Shown here: in pieces, positions 9,701 to 17,385 of the stretch
Numbering within the stretch: position 1 is the stretch's first letter
Layout of the letters: the number at the start of each line of letters is the position of its first letter
Assembly (NCBI RefSeq): GCF_029870285.1
Contig: NZ_JACSYA010000010.1
Span: 96,722 to 160,721, forward strand
Direction: 5' to 3'
Source of the DNA: Delftia sp. PS-11
GTDB taxonomy: Bacteria; Pseudomonadota; Gammaproteobacteria; Burkholderiales; Burkholderiaceae_C
DNA length: 64,000 nucleotides
Translations under genes and position numbers: made by a program
The notes under the pieces: generated by a model
Database searches by the model: none
Told to the model about the DNA's origin: nothing
What the model saw: the letters and a program-made list of their open reading frames with translations, nothing else

Positions 9701-10308
9701 AAGCGGCTCATGGCAAAGGCGTGCAGGCCCATGTCCAGAATGTCCTGCACGCTGCTGGGAAAGAACACCGGCGTGCCGCAGGCCTTGAAGATATGGTCGC
9801 TCTGGTGGGCGGCCGTGCTGCTCTTGCTGATGTGGTCGTCGCCTGCCAGCGCGATCACGCCGCCATGCTTTGCCGTGCCGGCCATGTTAGCGTGCTTGAA
9901 CACGTCCGAGCAGCGGTCCACGCCCGGCCCCTTGCCGTACCACAGGCCGAAAACGCCGTCGAATTTGCGGGCCTCGGGGTACAGGTCCAGCTGCTGCGTG
10001 CCCCAGACGGCTGTGGCGCCCAGCTCCTCATTGACGCCGGGCTGGAAGACCACATGGTTGGCCTCCAGGTGCTTTTTCGCGGCCCATAGTGCCTGGTCAT
10101 AGCCGCCCAGGGGAGAGCCCCGGTAGCCGCTGATGAAGCCGGCGGTGTTCAGGCCGGCAGCGGCATCGCGCTGGCGCTGCAGCATGGGCAGCCGCACCAG
10201 GGCCTGGACCCCGCTCATGAACGCGCGGCCATGCTGCAGGGCGTATTTGTCGTCGAGAGTGACCGTCTCCAGGGCGCGGCGCACATCGTCGGGCAGGGGG
10301 GCATTCAT
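6769..10308 (-). CDS. Indolepyruvate ferredoxin oxidoreductase, fused alpha/gamma subunits
   Basis: A 1179-residue fusion of the IorA-like and IorB-like parts of indolepyruvate:ferredoxin oxidoreductase, which converts aryl pyruvates from aromatic amino acids to aryl-acetyl-CoA with thiamine pyrophosphate and iron-sulfur clusters. The N-terminal pyrimidine-binding-like part contains FISGYRGSPLGGYD (58-71). The thiamine pyrophosphate site is around NLGDGTYFHSG (522-532). A ferredoxin-like cysteine cluster follows at about C664/C667/C670 and C697/C703. The gamma-subunit domain begins near GVGGTGVITIGSLLG (about 755). Such fused enzymes are typical of aerobic Betaproteobacteria. A divergent Lrp/AsnC gene starts 188 bases away and probably controls it. 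The aryl-acetyl-CoA product would connect to the phenylacetate pathway encoded later in the window; that link is inference. Confidence 0.93.
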   Translation of the reverse strand: MNAPLPDDVRRALETVTLDDKYALQHGRAFMSGVQALVRLPMLQRQRDAAAGLNTAGFISGYRGSPLGGYDQALWAAKKHLEANHVVFQPGVNEELGATAVWGTQQLDLYPEARKFDGVFGLWYGKGPGVDRCSDVFKHANMAGTAKHGGVIALAGDDHISKSSTAAHQSDHIFKACGTPVFFPSSVQDILDMGLHAFAMSRFSGLWSGMKTIQEVVESSASISVDPDRVNIVLPEDFQMPPGGLHIRWPDAPLEQEQRLMNYKWYAALAYVRANRLNHNVIAGPDDRFGLIASGKAYNDMRQALADLGLDDDTCRQLGIRVHKVNVVWPLEATITRDFARGLQEILVVEEKRQVIEYQIKEELYNWRSDVRPNVVGKFSDEHGGEWSVPNPSQDWLLRPNADLTPAIIARAIAQRLTKLGVPEHIERRMHERIAVLDAREAALKTAKEQSTGDRVPWFCSGCPHNTSTRVPEGSRAVAGIGCHYMTVWMDRSTSTFTQMGGEGVTWVGQAPFTKDAHVFANLGDGTYFHSGLLAIRQSIAAGVNITYKLLYNDAVAMTGGQRVGERPEGHSVLQIMNSLQSEGVVRLVIVTDEPAKYDGAPLAKGVTVHHRDELDRIQREFREIKGCTAIIYDQTCATEKRRRRKRGTMATPDKTVVINELVCEGCGDCSVQSNCLSVEPVETEFGRKRRINQNTCNKDYSCVKGFCPSFVTVEGGQLKKPRKEKKGDLSVLPHIPDPVLPVAEQAWGIVVAGVGGTGVITIGSLLGMAAHLEGKGVITQDAAGLAQKGGSTWSHIQIANRPDAIYTTKVDTAKADLVIGCDPIVAATPTTMAVMQPGRTFVALNTHGSPTAAFVGNPDWQAPNDRCAQALVQAVGPQLLGSFDAEQVAVQLLGDSIYTNPLILGYAWQKGRVPLSHAALMRAIELNGVQADNNKAAFEWGRRCAHDLAAVRALFQTAQVIQIVKQPSLAEMVARRVEFLTGYQDAAYAAQYQAFVGKVEAAERALGQGTRLSQAVARYLFKLMAYKDEYEVARLHTDPAFTRRLQDMFEGDYRVVHHLAPPSSANKDEQGHLVKKAYGPWMHKAMQVLAKMKGLRGTALDPFGRTEERRTERALIQEYRQCIEGLLPALTPERLALAVEIASIPEGIRGYGHVKERHLAAARTQWQALMARWSTQSA

Positions 10309-10435
10309 GGCTTGTCTCCATCAGTGGTCGGTGCCATGTCATGTCTTGCCCGGAACGGAAAAGAGGCATGCGCAGCACTCGTTGTTGCAACCAAATCGCC
10401 TTTTTTCAGTGTATTAGCGCTGGCCTGATAGGTCT

Positions 10436-10465
10436 TTGCTTTCTTTGCGCCATTTAAGCTAATCT
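10436..10465 (+). promoter_or_regulatory. Candidate sigma-70 promoter for the Lrp-type gene
   Basis: TTGCTT (10436-10441) and TAATCT (10460-10465) are separated by 18 bases and lie about 30 bases before the GTG start. The match is moderate. The whole 188-base gap is AT-richer than its flanks, as expected for a divergent control region. Confidence 0.35.
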
Positions 10466-10496
10466 TGGCAAGAATCTTTCTCAAAAATGGTGATTT

Positions 10497-11012
10497 GTGG
10501 AAACTTTGGACAAATTCGACATTGCCATCCTTGCCCACCTGCAGGCCGATGCGCGCCTGACCAATGCCGAGCTGGCCCAGCGCGTGGGCCTGTCGGCAGC
10601 GCCCTGCTGGCGGCGCGTGCGCGCGCTGGAGGAGGCGGGCTTCATCCGTGGCTACCACGCCGACATTGACCGCCACAAGATCGGCCTGGGCGTGCTGGCC
10701 TTCGTGCGCCTGGATGCCGTGCGCACGGCCGGCACGCTGACGCTGGAGATGGAGGACGCCATCCGCAAGCTGCCCGAGGTCGTGACCTGCCACTACATCA
10801 GTGGCACAGGCACCTTCGAGCTGCAGGTGGTGGCGCGCGACCTTGACAGCTTTGCGCTGTTTGCGCGCAACACCCTGCTGAACCTGCCCAATGTGAAGGA
10901 CATGCAGACCAGCTTTTCGCTGGGCGAGATCAAGTCCAGCCATGCACTGCCCCTGTCCCACCTGGGCGCCATGGCCGGCCAGGGGGTGCCCGGGCAGGGC
11001 TCCAAGCCCTGA
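10497..11012 (+). CDS. Lrp/AsnC family transcriptional regulator
   Basis: 171 residues: an N-terminal AsnC-type helix-turn-helix (LDKFDIAILAHLQADARLTN, then ELAQRVGLSAAPCWRRVRALE) followed by a RAM ligand-binding domain. The first codon is GTG at 10497. Lrp-type proteins sense amino acids and often control the adjacent divergent gene, here the indolepyruvate oxidoreductase, so a role in aromatic amino-acid catabolism is likely. The C-terminal tail after about residue 150 (HALPLSHLGAMAGQGVPGQG) is poorly conserved and Gly-rich. Confidence 0.9.
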   Translation: METLDKFDIAILAHLQADARLTNAELAQRVGLSAAPCWRRVRALEEAGFIRGYHADIDRHKIGLGVLAFVRLDAVRTAGTLTLEMEDAIRKLPEVVTCHYISGTGTFELQVVARDLDSFALFARNTLLNLPNVKDMQTSFSLGEIKSSHALPLSHLGAMAGQGVPGQGSKP

Positions 11013-11150
11013 CGCCGCGTCGCGCAGCCGCGACAGCAAAGCTCCTGAAAAAGGAGCACCAGACTACCGCCCGACAATGATTGAAAAGGTATTGGCGGGG
11101 TATTACCCATCGCTGGCACAGACCCGCATTTGGACAGAGAATCAGGGCAC

Positions 11151-12893
11151 ATGGCCGCAGAACAACCTTCCAACAGCACCCCACCGCCCTCTCCTGCAAG
11201 CGACACGCCAGCCTCGGGCATGGGTGCGCCCGGCACATTGATCGAAGACCCGTCCGGCATGACGGACGCCGACAGAGCCGGCGCCGAGGCGGAGGGCAAG
11301 AAGGCCGCGCAGGCCCAGCAAGGCGTCTGGGCGCCTTTGTCCGGTCCCACCTTCCGCATGCTGTGGCTGATCTGGATGACGGCCAACACCTGCATGTGGA
11401 TGAACGATGTGGCAGCCGCATGGCTCATGACATCGCTGACCACCTCGCCCGTGCTGGTGGCCCTGGTGCAGTCGGCCTCCACGCTGCCCGTGTTCCTGCT
11501 GGGCCTGCCCAGCGGCGCGCTGGCCGACATCCTGGACCGGCGCCGCTATTTCATCGTCACCCAGTTCTGGGTGGCGGCCGTGGCCCTGGTGCTGTGCCTG
11601 TTCGTGCTGTCGGGCTACATGACGGCCCACTGGCTGCTGGTGCTGACCTTTGCCAACGGCATCGGCCTGGCCATGCGCTGGCCCGTGTTCTCGGCGCTGA
11701 TCCCCGAACTCGTGCCCAAGCACCATCTGCCCTCGGCCATGGCGCTCAATGCCGTGGCCATGAACGCATCGCGCATCATCGGCCCGCTGGTGGCCGGCGC
11801 CATCATCGCCAGCCTGGGCAGCGCCTGGGTGTTCGTGCTCAATGCCGTGCTGTCCATCATTTCGGGCGTGGTGCTGATCCGCTGGAAGCGGCGGCACATC
11901 GCCAATCCGCTGGGCCGCGAGCGCCTGCCCTCGGCCATGCGCGTGGGCCTGCAGTTCGTGCGCGAGTCGCCGCGCATGCATGCGGTGCTGGCGCGCACGG
12001 TGAGTTTTTTCCTGCAGTGCACGGCCGTCATGGCCCTGCTGCCCCTGGTGGCCCAGCGCCTGCATGGTCCGGCCGACAACGGCGGCGGCGCCGAAACCTT
12101 CACACTGCTGCTGGCCTCCATGGGCACGGGCGCCATCGTGGGCGCCATGTTCCTGCCACGGCTGCGCCAGGCGCTGCCCAAGGAAAAGCTGGTGCGCTCG
12201 GGCTCGGCCGTGCACGCGCTGGCCACGCTGGCCGTGGCCATGGCGCCCAATGTCTACATGGCGGTGCCCGCCATGATGCTGGCGGGCATGGCGCTGATCT
12301 CCACGGCCAACGTCCTGGGCGTGTCGGCCCAGATGGCCCTGCCCAACTGGGTGCGCGCGCGTGGCATGTCCATCTACCAGATGTCCATCATGGGCGGCAC
12401 GGCAGCGGGCGCTGCGCTCTGGGGCCAGGTGGCCAGCATGGTGGGCGTGCGCGGCAGCCTGATGGTGGCGGCCGCCAGCGGCGTGACCTGCATGCTGCTG
12501 GTGCAGCGCCTGGTGCGTGACCGCCAGATCGAGGAGGACCTCAGCCCCTCCAAGGCTTTCAAGCGTCCCCAGGTCGACATCCCGCCCGAGGCCGGCCGCG
12601 TGGTGGTGACCATCGAATACGAGATCGACCCGGCCCAGGCCGAGGGCTTTCGCGCGCTTATGCAGGAAAGCCGGCGCAGCCGCATGCGCCAGGGCGCGCT
12701 GGCATGGAGCCTGCTGCACAGCATGGGCCACCCCGAGCGCTATGTGGAGCAGATCGTGGACGAATCCTGGACCGAACACCTGCGCCGCTTCGACCGCGTC
12801 ACCGCCGCCGATGTTGCCCTGCGCGACCGCAAGCTGGCCTACCACCAGGGCAAGGAGCCGCCACGCGTCACGAGGTACTTTGATACCCCCTGA
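11151..12893 (+). CDS. MFS transporter with C-terminal monooxygenase-like domain
   Basis: A 580-residue inner-membrane transporter of the major facilitator superfamily, enterobactin-exporter-like (MFS_3) group. A polar N-terminal tail of about 60 residues precedes twelve predicted helices. The loop motif GLPSGALADILDRRRY between helices 2 and 3 is the MFS A-motif. After the last helix an approximately 100-residue soluble domain (VVVTIEYEIDPAQAEGFRAL to the end) resembles the antibiotic-biosynthesis monooxygenase-like alpha/beta-barrel fold. I chose the ATG at 11151 over an upstream in-frame TTG at 11130. The substrate cannot be read from sequence. Its stop codon lies inside a REP-like repeat. 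Confidence 0.88.
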   Translation: MAAEQPSNSTPPPSPASDTPASGMGAPGTLIEDPSGMTDADRAGAEAEGKKAAQAQQGVWAPLSGPTFRMLWLIWMTANTCMWMNDVAAAWLMTSLTTSPVLVALVQSASTLPVFLLGLPSGALADILDRRRYFIVTQFWVAAVALVLCLFVLSGYMTAHWLLVLTFANGIGLAMRWPVFSALIPELVPKHHLPSAMALNAVAMNASRIIGPLVAGAIIASLGSAWVFVLNAVLSIISGVVLIRWKRRHIANPLGRERLPSAMRVGLQFVRESPRMHAVLARTVSFFLQCTAVMALLPLVAQRLHGPADNGGGAETFTLLLASMGTGAIVGAMFLPRLRQALPKEKLVRSGSAVHALATLAVAMAPNVYMAVPAMMLAGMALISTANVLGVSAQMALPNWVRARGMSIYQMSIMGGTAAGAALWGQVASMVGVRGSLMVAAASGVTCMLLVQRLVRDRQIEEDLSPSKAFKRPQVDIPPEAGRVVVTIEYEIDPAQAEGFRALMQESRRSRMRQGALAWSLLHSMGHPERYVEQIVDESWTEHLRRFDRVTAADVALRDRKLAYHQGKEPPRVTRYFDTP

Positions 12894-12913
12894 GCGGCTG
12901 CGCCGCTTCCCCC
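12886..12913 (+). repeat. REP-like GC-rich repeat, copy 1
   Basis: A 28-base element starting CCCCCTGAGCGGCTG and ending CGCCGCTTCCCCC. It overlaps the end of the MFS gene, whose TGA stop is part of the repeat. An inverted, nearly identical copy lies at 13204-13232. Elements of this type are scattered between genes in Comamonadaceae. Confidence 0.7.
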
Positions 12914-13233
12914 AAGGGGGACGGCGTCCTCGCCGCGAGGCGGCTCTTGCTCGGCGCCCCTGACGCTGGGTTGCGCCAGAGCGAGGAATGGCGCACAGGG
13001 CATGCAGCTGTCACAGCCGGCGCTCCAGCAGACATCGGAAGGGACAGAGTCAAGGCTTCCCCTGTCTGCATCTGGTCAATTCCAAACCTTGGCGCAAAGG
13101 AAAAAACGGGCACGGCCCAACACCAGAGACACCGAGGAAGGGCCTACGCCGGCCGCGCCGCCCCGTACCGAGGGTGTCGTCCCCCCCCTCCCGCGAAGCG
13201 AGAGGGGGAAGCGGCGTCAGCCGCTCAGGGGGC
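12894..13233. other. Intergenic region with REP-like repeats
   Basis: About 340 bases between the convergent MFS and mltA genes. It is bracketed by the inverted repeat pair and contains an additional GC-rich hairpin. Reading frames here look like shadows; I see no supported gene. Confidence 0.65.
13204..13232 (-). repeat. REP-like GC-rich repeat, copy 2 (inverted)
   Basis: The reverse complement of copy 1 with one extra base in the loop. Directly before it lies a second hairpin, a CCCCCTC stretch at about 13185 pairing with GAGGGGG at 13202-13208, and the element ends 1 base from the mltA stop codon. It may help terminate mltA transcription. Confidence 0.7.
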
Positions 13234-14433
13234 TCAGCGCAAGTTCGGTGCCTGGCTGGCCAGAGCGCGCGGCCAGAAGGCCCACAGGCGCAGGTTCTGC
13301 TTGACGCGGCCGGCCAGGTCTCCAGCTTCGGCGCCCCAGCCCATGAAGTAGTCGGCGCGCACGGCGCCAAGGATGGCGCTGCCTGTGTCCTGGGCAAAGA
13401 CCAGGCGGTTGAGCGCCACCGTGGGGCCAGGCGTGGACAGCCACACGGGCGTGCCGTAGGGGATGCTCTGGCGGTCCACGGCGATGGAGCGGCCAGGCGT
13501 CAGTGCCACGCCCTGCGCGCCCTTGGGACCGAACTGCAGGTCCAGTCCTTCGAGCGGCTCCTCGCGGAAGAAGACATAGCGCGGGTTGCTCCACAGCATT
13601 TCATTGACACGGCCCGGGTTGGCACTCACCCAGGCGCTGATGCCTGGCCAGGTGGCATCGCGTATCAGGCCCTGGTCCAGCAGCCAGCGGCCCACGCTCT
13701 TGTAGGGATGGTCGTTGGTGCCCGCGAAGGCCACCCGGATCATGCGCTGCATGCCAGTGGGCTCGGTGATATTGAGCCGGCCCGAGCCCTGGATGTGCAG
13801 CACCAGCGCATCGACGGGATCGCGCAGCCAGGCGATGACCCGCCCCGCCAGGGCGGCCTGGGCCTCGGGCACGGTTTCGATCTGCTGGCGCGAGAACCAG
13901 GGTTTGCGGCTGCCAAAGCCCGCCCCGGCCGGTATCTTGTACAAAGGCACATTGAAGCCGTCGCCGGGCAGCCGGCGCGCCTCGAACAGCGGTTCGTAGT
14001 AGGCTGTCAGCATGCCGTCGGGACCGCCGCCCAGGGCTTCGATGCGGTAGGGCTGCAGGTTGGCCATCAGCCAGGCGCGCTGCTCGTCAGCCGTGGCAAT
14101 GCTCAGCTGGCGCACATCGCGGCACATGCCGGCGAAGACAGTGCTGGGCCGTTCGCAGTTCTTGAGCCAGGCGTTCCAGGCTTCGTGCAGCGCATCGTTT
14201 TGCAGACCGGGCAGCTCGCTCCAGTCGGCGGGAATCCAGCGGCTCTTGGTCGGCATGGTCGGCGCCAGCGGCGGCCGGGGCGTGCCGGGCGTGCCAGGCG
14301 TGGCGCTGCCCCCCTGGGGCTGCAGCTCGGGTACAGGCGACGGGTCATGGACCGGCTTGGTGGTGGTCGTGCAGGCGACCAGCGTCCCTACAATCAGCGC
14401 CATAGCGGCATGGCGCAGGAGGTGGAAATTCAT
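13234..14433 (-). CDS. mltA: Membrane-bound lytic murein transglycosylase A
   Basis: MltA cleaves peptidoglycan glycan strands to 1,6-anhydromuropeptides at the outer membrane. The start at 14433 (MNFHLLRHAAM) gives 399 residues with a lipoprotein signal peptide and lipobox LVAC, so the mature protein starts at that cysteine and is lipid-anchored. A Pro/Thr-rich linker follows. The MltA core shows GMLTAYYEPLFEARR and the C-terminal 3D domain shows VFAQDTGSAILGAVRADYFMGWG, which includes the catalytic aspartate region. The frame is open far upstream of 14433, but that stretch lacks family similarity and overlaps another gene. The start codon overlaps that of a small divergent gene. Confidence 0.93.
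   Translation of the reverse strand: MNFHLLRHAAMALIVGTLVACTTTTKPVHDPSPVPELQPQGGSATPGTPGTPRPPLAPTMPTKSRWIPADWSELPGLQNDALHEAWNAWLKNCERPSTVFAGMCRDVRQLSIATADEQRAWLMANLQPYRIEALGGGPDGMLTAYYEPLFEARRLPGDGFNVPLYKIPAGAGFGSRKPWFSRQQIETVPEAQAALAGRVIAWLRDPVDALVLHIQGSGRLNITEPTGMQRMIRVAFAGTNDHPYKSVGRWLLDQGLIRDATWPGISAWVSANPGRVNEMLWSNPRYVFFREEPLEGLDLQFGPKGAQGVALTPGRSIAVDRQSIPYGTPVWLSTPGPTVALNRLVFAQDTGSAILGAVRADYFMGWGAEAGDLAGRVKQNLRLWAFWPRALASQAPNLR
14417..14422 (+). promoter_or_regulatory. Strong ribosome binding site for the small divergent gene
   Basis: A perfect AGGAGG lies 9 bases before the ATG at 14432, inside the first codons of mltA on the other strand. It is the main evidence that the small frame is translated. 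Confidence 0.75.
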
Positions 14434-14584
14434 GGGATTGATTTTGCTCGAAGCACTGCTGGCCTTGGTGATTCTGGCCGCTATTGTGTGGTGGACCATG
14501 TTTTCCGGGCGCCGCAAGGGCGAGTTGCCCGTGGAGACGCAGCGGGATTGCAACAGCACCGGCCGGGACCGCAGCCCGCCATGA
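14432..14584 (+). CDS. Small single-pass membrane protein, function unknown
   Basis: Fifty residues. An N-terminal hydrophobic helix (LILLEALLALVILAAIVWW) is followed by a basic turn (SGRRKG) and a polar tail. The frame has a perfect AGGAGG at optimal distance, and the hydrophobic-then-basic pattern is typical of small inner-membrane proteins with a cytoplasmic tail. Its ATG overlaps the mltA start codon by two bases in divergent orientation. It lies between a peptidoglycan lytic enzyme and a peptidoglycan-binding OmpA-type lipoprotein, so an envelope role is a reasonable guess. No family is recognised. Confidence 0.65.
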   Translation: MGLILLEALLALVILAAIVWWTMFSGRRKGELPVETQRDCNSTGRDRSPP

Positions 14585-14731
14585 CCGGACTGCACAGCCG
14601 GGCTTCGTCCTACGGACAGGCCCAGTGTGCGCTGATACCGCAATGAATTGCAGGTTTTCCATAATATGCACCTGCAGCGGGGCGCAGGCTCCGCACGGCG
14701 CGACCTCGAAGATTCACAAGGAGAGTTTCCC

Positions 14732-15394
14732 ATGCGCAAGCACATCGTCCTGGCCACGGCCACAGCGGCTGCCCTGTTCATCTCAGGCTGCGCGAACATG
14801 AGCGATACCCAGCGCCGCACGGCCACTGGTGCCGGCGTCGGCGCCGTGGCAGGGGCTGTGCTCGGCTCGGTCACGGGCGGCAGGGCAGGCACGGGCGCCG
14901 TCATCGGCGCCGGCGTGGGAGCGCTGGGCACCTACATCTGGTCGCAGAACATGGAAAAGCAAAAGCGCGAGATGGAGCAGGCCACCCAGGGCACCGGCGT
15001 GGCCGTGAGCCAGACGGCCGACAACCGGCTCAAGCTCGATATTCCCAGCGACATCTCGTTCGATACCGGCCGCTCGGACATCAAGGGCAACTTCGCCCCC
15101 ATCCTCGACCGCTTTGCCGAGGGCCTGCGCAACAACCCGCAGGCCGAGGTGCGCATCATCGGCCATACCGACAGCACGGGCTCGGATGCCATCAACAACC
15201 CCCTGTCGCTGGACCGCGCCAACAGCACGCGCAACTACCTGACCATGCGCGGCGTCTCGGGCGCGCGCATCGCCACCGAGGGCAGGGGCTCGCACCAGCC
15301 CGTGGCCTCCAACGACTCGGCCAGCGGCCGTGCCATGAACCGCCGCGTGGAGATCTTCGTCGGCGAGGTGCCGCAAACGCAGCAGCCGCGCTGA
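14732..15394 (+). CDS. OmpA family lipoprotein
   Basis: 220 residues. A lipoprotein signal peptide with lipobox ISGC is followed by a glycine-zipper region (GAGVGAVAGAVLGSVTGG, then GAVIGAGVGALG) that could insert in the membrane. The C-terminal OmpA domain has the peptidoglycan-binding signature around IIGHTDSTGSDAINNPLSLDRA and NRRVEIFV. AAGGAG lies 8 bases before the ATG at 14732, which decides the start against an upstream in-frame ATG at 14648. It probably tethers the outer membrane to peptidoglycan. YiaD/Pal-like in architecture. Confidence 0.9.
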   Translation: MRKHIVLATATAAALFISGCANMSDTQRRTATGAGVGAVAGAVLGSVTGGRAGTGAVIGAGVGALGTYIWSQNMEKQKREMEQATQGTGVAVSQTADNRLKLDIPSDISFDTGRSDIKGNFAPILDRFAEGLRNNPQAEVRIIGHTDSTGSDAINNPLSLDRANSTRNYLTMRGVSGARIATEGRGSHQPVASNDSASGRAMNRRVEIFVGEVPQTQQPR

Positions 15395-15444
15395 TCCTGC
15401 AGACCATGCCCTATGCTGGCATCCTCTGACAACCGGGAGGTCTT

Positions 15445-16719
15445 ATGAGTGAAGCAAGCATGGCGGGCGCGGCCGACAGGGTCAGCCCGCTGGACAAGGG
15501 ATTGGGCGCGCTGCCTGTGGACTGCACGCCTGAGCAGGCGGTGGCGCAGCGCTGGAACCTGCTGCGCGAAGACCTGAGCCTGCCTGCGGCCGTGCTGTCG
15601 CAGCAGCGCCTGGAACACAATCTGCAATGGATGCAGCGCTTCGTTCAGGCCTATGGCGCCAAGCTGGCGCCGCACGGCAAGACGACGATGGCACCCCGGC
15701 TGTTCCGCCAGCAGCTCGACGCGGGCGCCTGGGGCATCACGCTGGCGACCGCCCAGCAGACACGCGTGGCCCATGCCCATGGCGTGCGCCGTGTGCTCAT
15801 GGCCAATCAGCTGGTGGGCCGGCAGAACATGGCCAGCGTGGCCGCACTGCTGGCCGATCCGGGCTTCGAGTTCTTCTGTCTGGTCGATTCGGCCGATCAG
15901 GTGGAGCAGCTGGCGCAATTCTTTGGCGCGGCAGGCCGGCCCGTGCAGGTGCTGATCGAGCTGGGCCCTCCCGGCGGGCGCACGGGCGTGCGCACCGATG
16001 CGCAGATGCAGCCGCTGCTGGCGGCGCTGGCGCAAGCCGGCGCGGCGGTGCGGCTGGCCGGCATCGAGGTCTACGAAGGCGTGCTCAAGGACGAAGGCGA
16101 AATCCGCACCCTGCTGCGCCGCGCGGTGCATTGGCTGCAACAGCTCGCAGGCGAAGGCCGGCTGCAGCGCAGCCCGGCGGTGCTTACGGGCGCAGGATCG
16201 GCCTGGTACGACGTGGTGGCCGCGGAGTTCGGCCGCGCGGACATTGGCGGCCCGATCGATGTGGTGCTGCGCCCCGGCTGCTACCTGACGCATGATGCGG
16301 GCATCTACCAGGCGGCGCAGGTGCGCATCGACCAGAGCAACCCCGTGGCGCAGCAGATGCGCGCCAGCCTGCTGCCCGCATTGCAGGTCTGGGCCTATGT
16401 GCAGTCGCTGCCCGAACCGGGCCGTGCCATCGTGGCGCTGGGCAAGCGCGACACGGCCTTCGAGGCCGTGCCACCGCGCCCCGCGCTGCGCTACCGCCGA
16501 GGCGACGCCGCACCCGTGGCCGCGCCGGACCACTGGCAAGTCACGGCCATGATGGACCAGCACGCGTTCGTGCAAATCCGGGGCGACGAGGATCTGCGGG
16601 TCGGCGATATGCTGGCCTTCGATATCTCCCACCCCTGCCTGACCTTCGACAAATGGCGGCAGCTGGTCGTCGTGGACGAGCGCTATGACGTGGTGGATGT
16701 GATCACCACGTATTTCTGA
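15445..16719 (+). CDS. D-threonine aldolase / D-serine dehydratase-like enzyme
   Basis: A 424-residue pyridoxal-phosphate enzyme of the alanine-racemase-fold group, often annotated as amino acid deaminase. The probable PLP lysine is in APHGKTTMAPRLF. The C-terminal D-serine dehydratase-like domain ends with the metal-site pattern HPCLTFDKW. Enzymes of this type act on D-threonine or D-serine with PLP and a divalent metal; the exact substrate is not decidable here. GGGAGG lies 4 bases before the ATG. The gene is separate from its neighbours and converges on the response regulator. Confidence 0.85.
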   Translation: MSEASMAGAADRVSPLDKGLGALPVDCTPEQAVAQRWNLLREDLSLPAAVLSQQRLEHNLQWMQRFVQAYGAKLAPHGKTTMAPRLFRQQLDAGAWGITLATAQQTRVAHAHGVRRVLMANQLVGRQNMASVAALLADPGFEFFCLVDSADQVEQLAQFFGAAGRPVQVLIELGPPGGRTGVRTDAQMQPLLAALAQAGAAVRLAGIEVYEGVLKDEGEIRTLLRRAVHWLQQLAGEGRLQRSPAVLTGAGSAWYDVVAAEFGRADIGGPIDVVLRPGCYLTHDAGIYQAAQVRIDQSNPVAQQMRASLLPALQVWAYVQSLPEPGRAIVALGKRDTAFEAVPPRPALRYRRGDAAPVAAPDHWQVTAMMDQHAFVQIRGDEDLRVGDMLAFDISHPCLTFDKWRQLVVVDERYDVVDVITTYF

Positions 16720-16751
16720 CAGCACAGGCGCTGTGCCTGCGGCGCCCGCTG

Positions 16752-17381
16752 TCAGCTGTGGGCGCGCAGCAGGTTGGCCAGCTCAACGGCGGACTTGACC
16801 TGCATCTTGTCGAAGACGCGGGCACGGTGGACCTCGACGGTGCGCACGCTGATGTCCAGCTGGTCGGCGATGAGCTTGTTGGGGATGCCTTCGACGACCA
16901 GCCGCATCACGTCACGCTCGCGGTCGGTCAGCTCGTCAAGCCGTGCGCGCACGGCTTCGCGGGCGCGCGTTTGCTCCTGATGCTGGGCCGAGCGCTTGAG
17001 CGCCTGCTCGATGCGGTCCACCAGGGCGTTGTCCGAGAAGGGTTTTTCGCAAAAGTCGAAAGCGCCGCGCTTGACGGTGTCCACAGCCGTGGGCACGTCG
17101 GCATGGCCCGTCAGGAAGATCACCGGAATGGCGTCGATCTGACCGCGTTCGAGCATGAGGTTGAACAGCTCCAGGCCACTCATGCCGCCCATGCGCATAT
17201 CCAGCAGCAGGCAGCAGGGATTGCGCGGTGGCGGGCGCGACTGCAGCATGGCATCGAAGTCTTCTGCGCTGCCATAGCATTCGCTGAGCAGACGGCGTGA
17301 GCGCAGCAGCCAGGCCAGCGCTTCGCGCACATCGGCATCGTCGTCCACGATATAGACGGTGGCGTCGGGTACGGGTTCCAT
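16752..17381 (-). CDS. LuxR/FixJ-type response regulator
   Basis: 209 residues: an N-terminal receiver domain (VYIVDDDADVREAL, phospho-acceptor Asp in LLLDMRMGGMSG at about residue 61, conserved Lys in FCEKPF) and a C-terminal LuxR-type helix-turn-helix (LTDRERDVMRLVVEGIPNKL). The start at 17381 (MEPVPDATVYIVDDD) lies 4 bases after the kinase stop, so the two are co-translated as a pair. The layout resembles FixJ/TodT/DctR-type regulators. The signal and target genes are unknown. Confidence 0.92.
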   Translation of the reverse strand: MEPVPDATVYIVDDDADVREALAWLLRSRRLLSECYGSAEDFDAMLQSRPPPRNPCCLLLDMRMGGMSGLELFNLMLERGQIDAIPVIFLTGHADVPTAVDTVKRGAFDFCEKPFSDNALVDRIEQALKRSAQHQEQTRAREAVRARLDELTDRERDVMRLVVEGIPNKLIADQLDISVRTVEVHRARVFDKMQVKSAVELANLLRAHS

Positions 17382-17385
17382 GCGC

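Noticed and set aside
6679..10089. A plus-strand open frame of 1136 codons opposite the indolepyruvate oxidoreductase
   Set aside because: Low-complexity His/Ala/Gly-rich translation with no domain; the minus-strand oxidoreductase has full cofactor motifs.
14434..14931. N-terminal extension of mltA up to 14931
   Set aside because: It would place the lipoprotein signal in the middle of the protein and overlap the small membrane gene and the OmpA-type gene.
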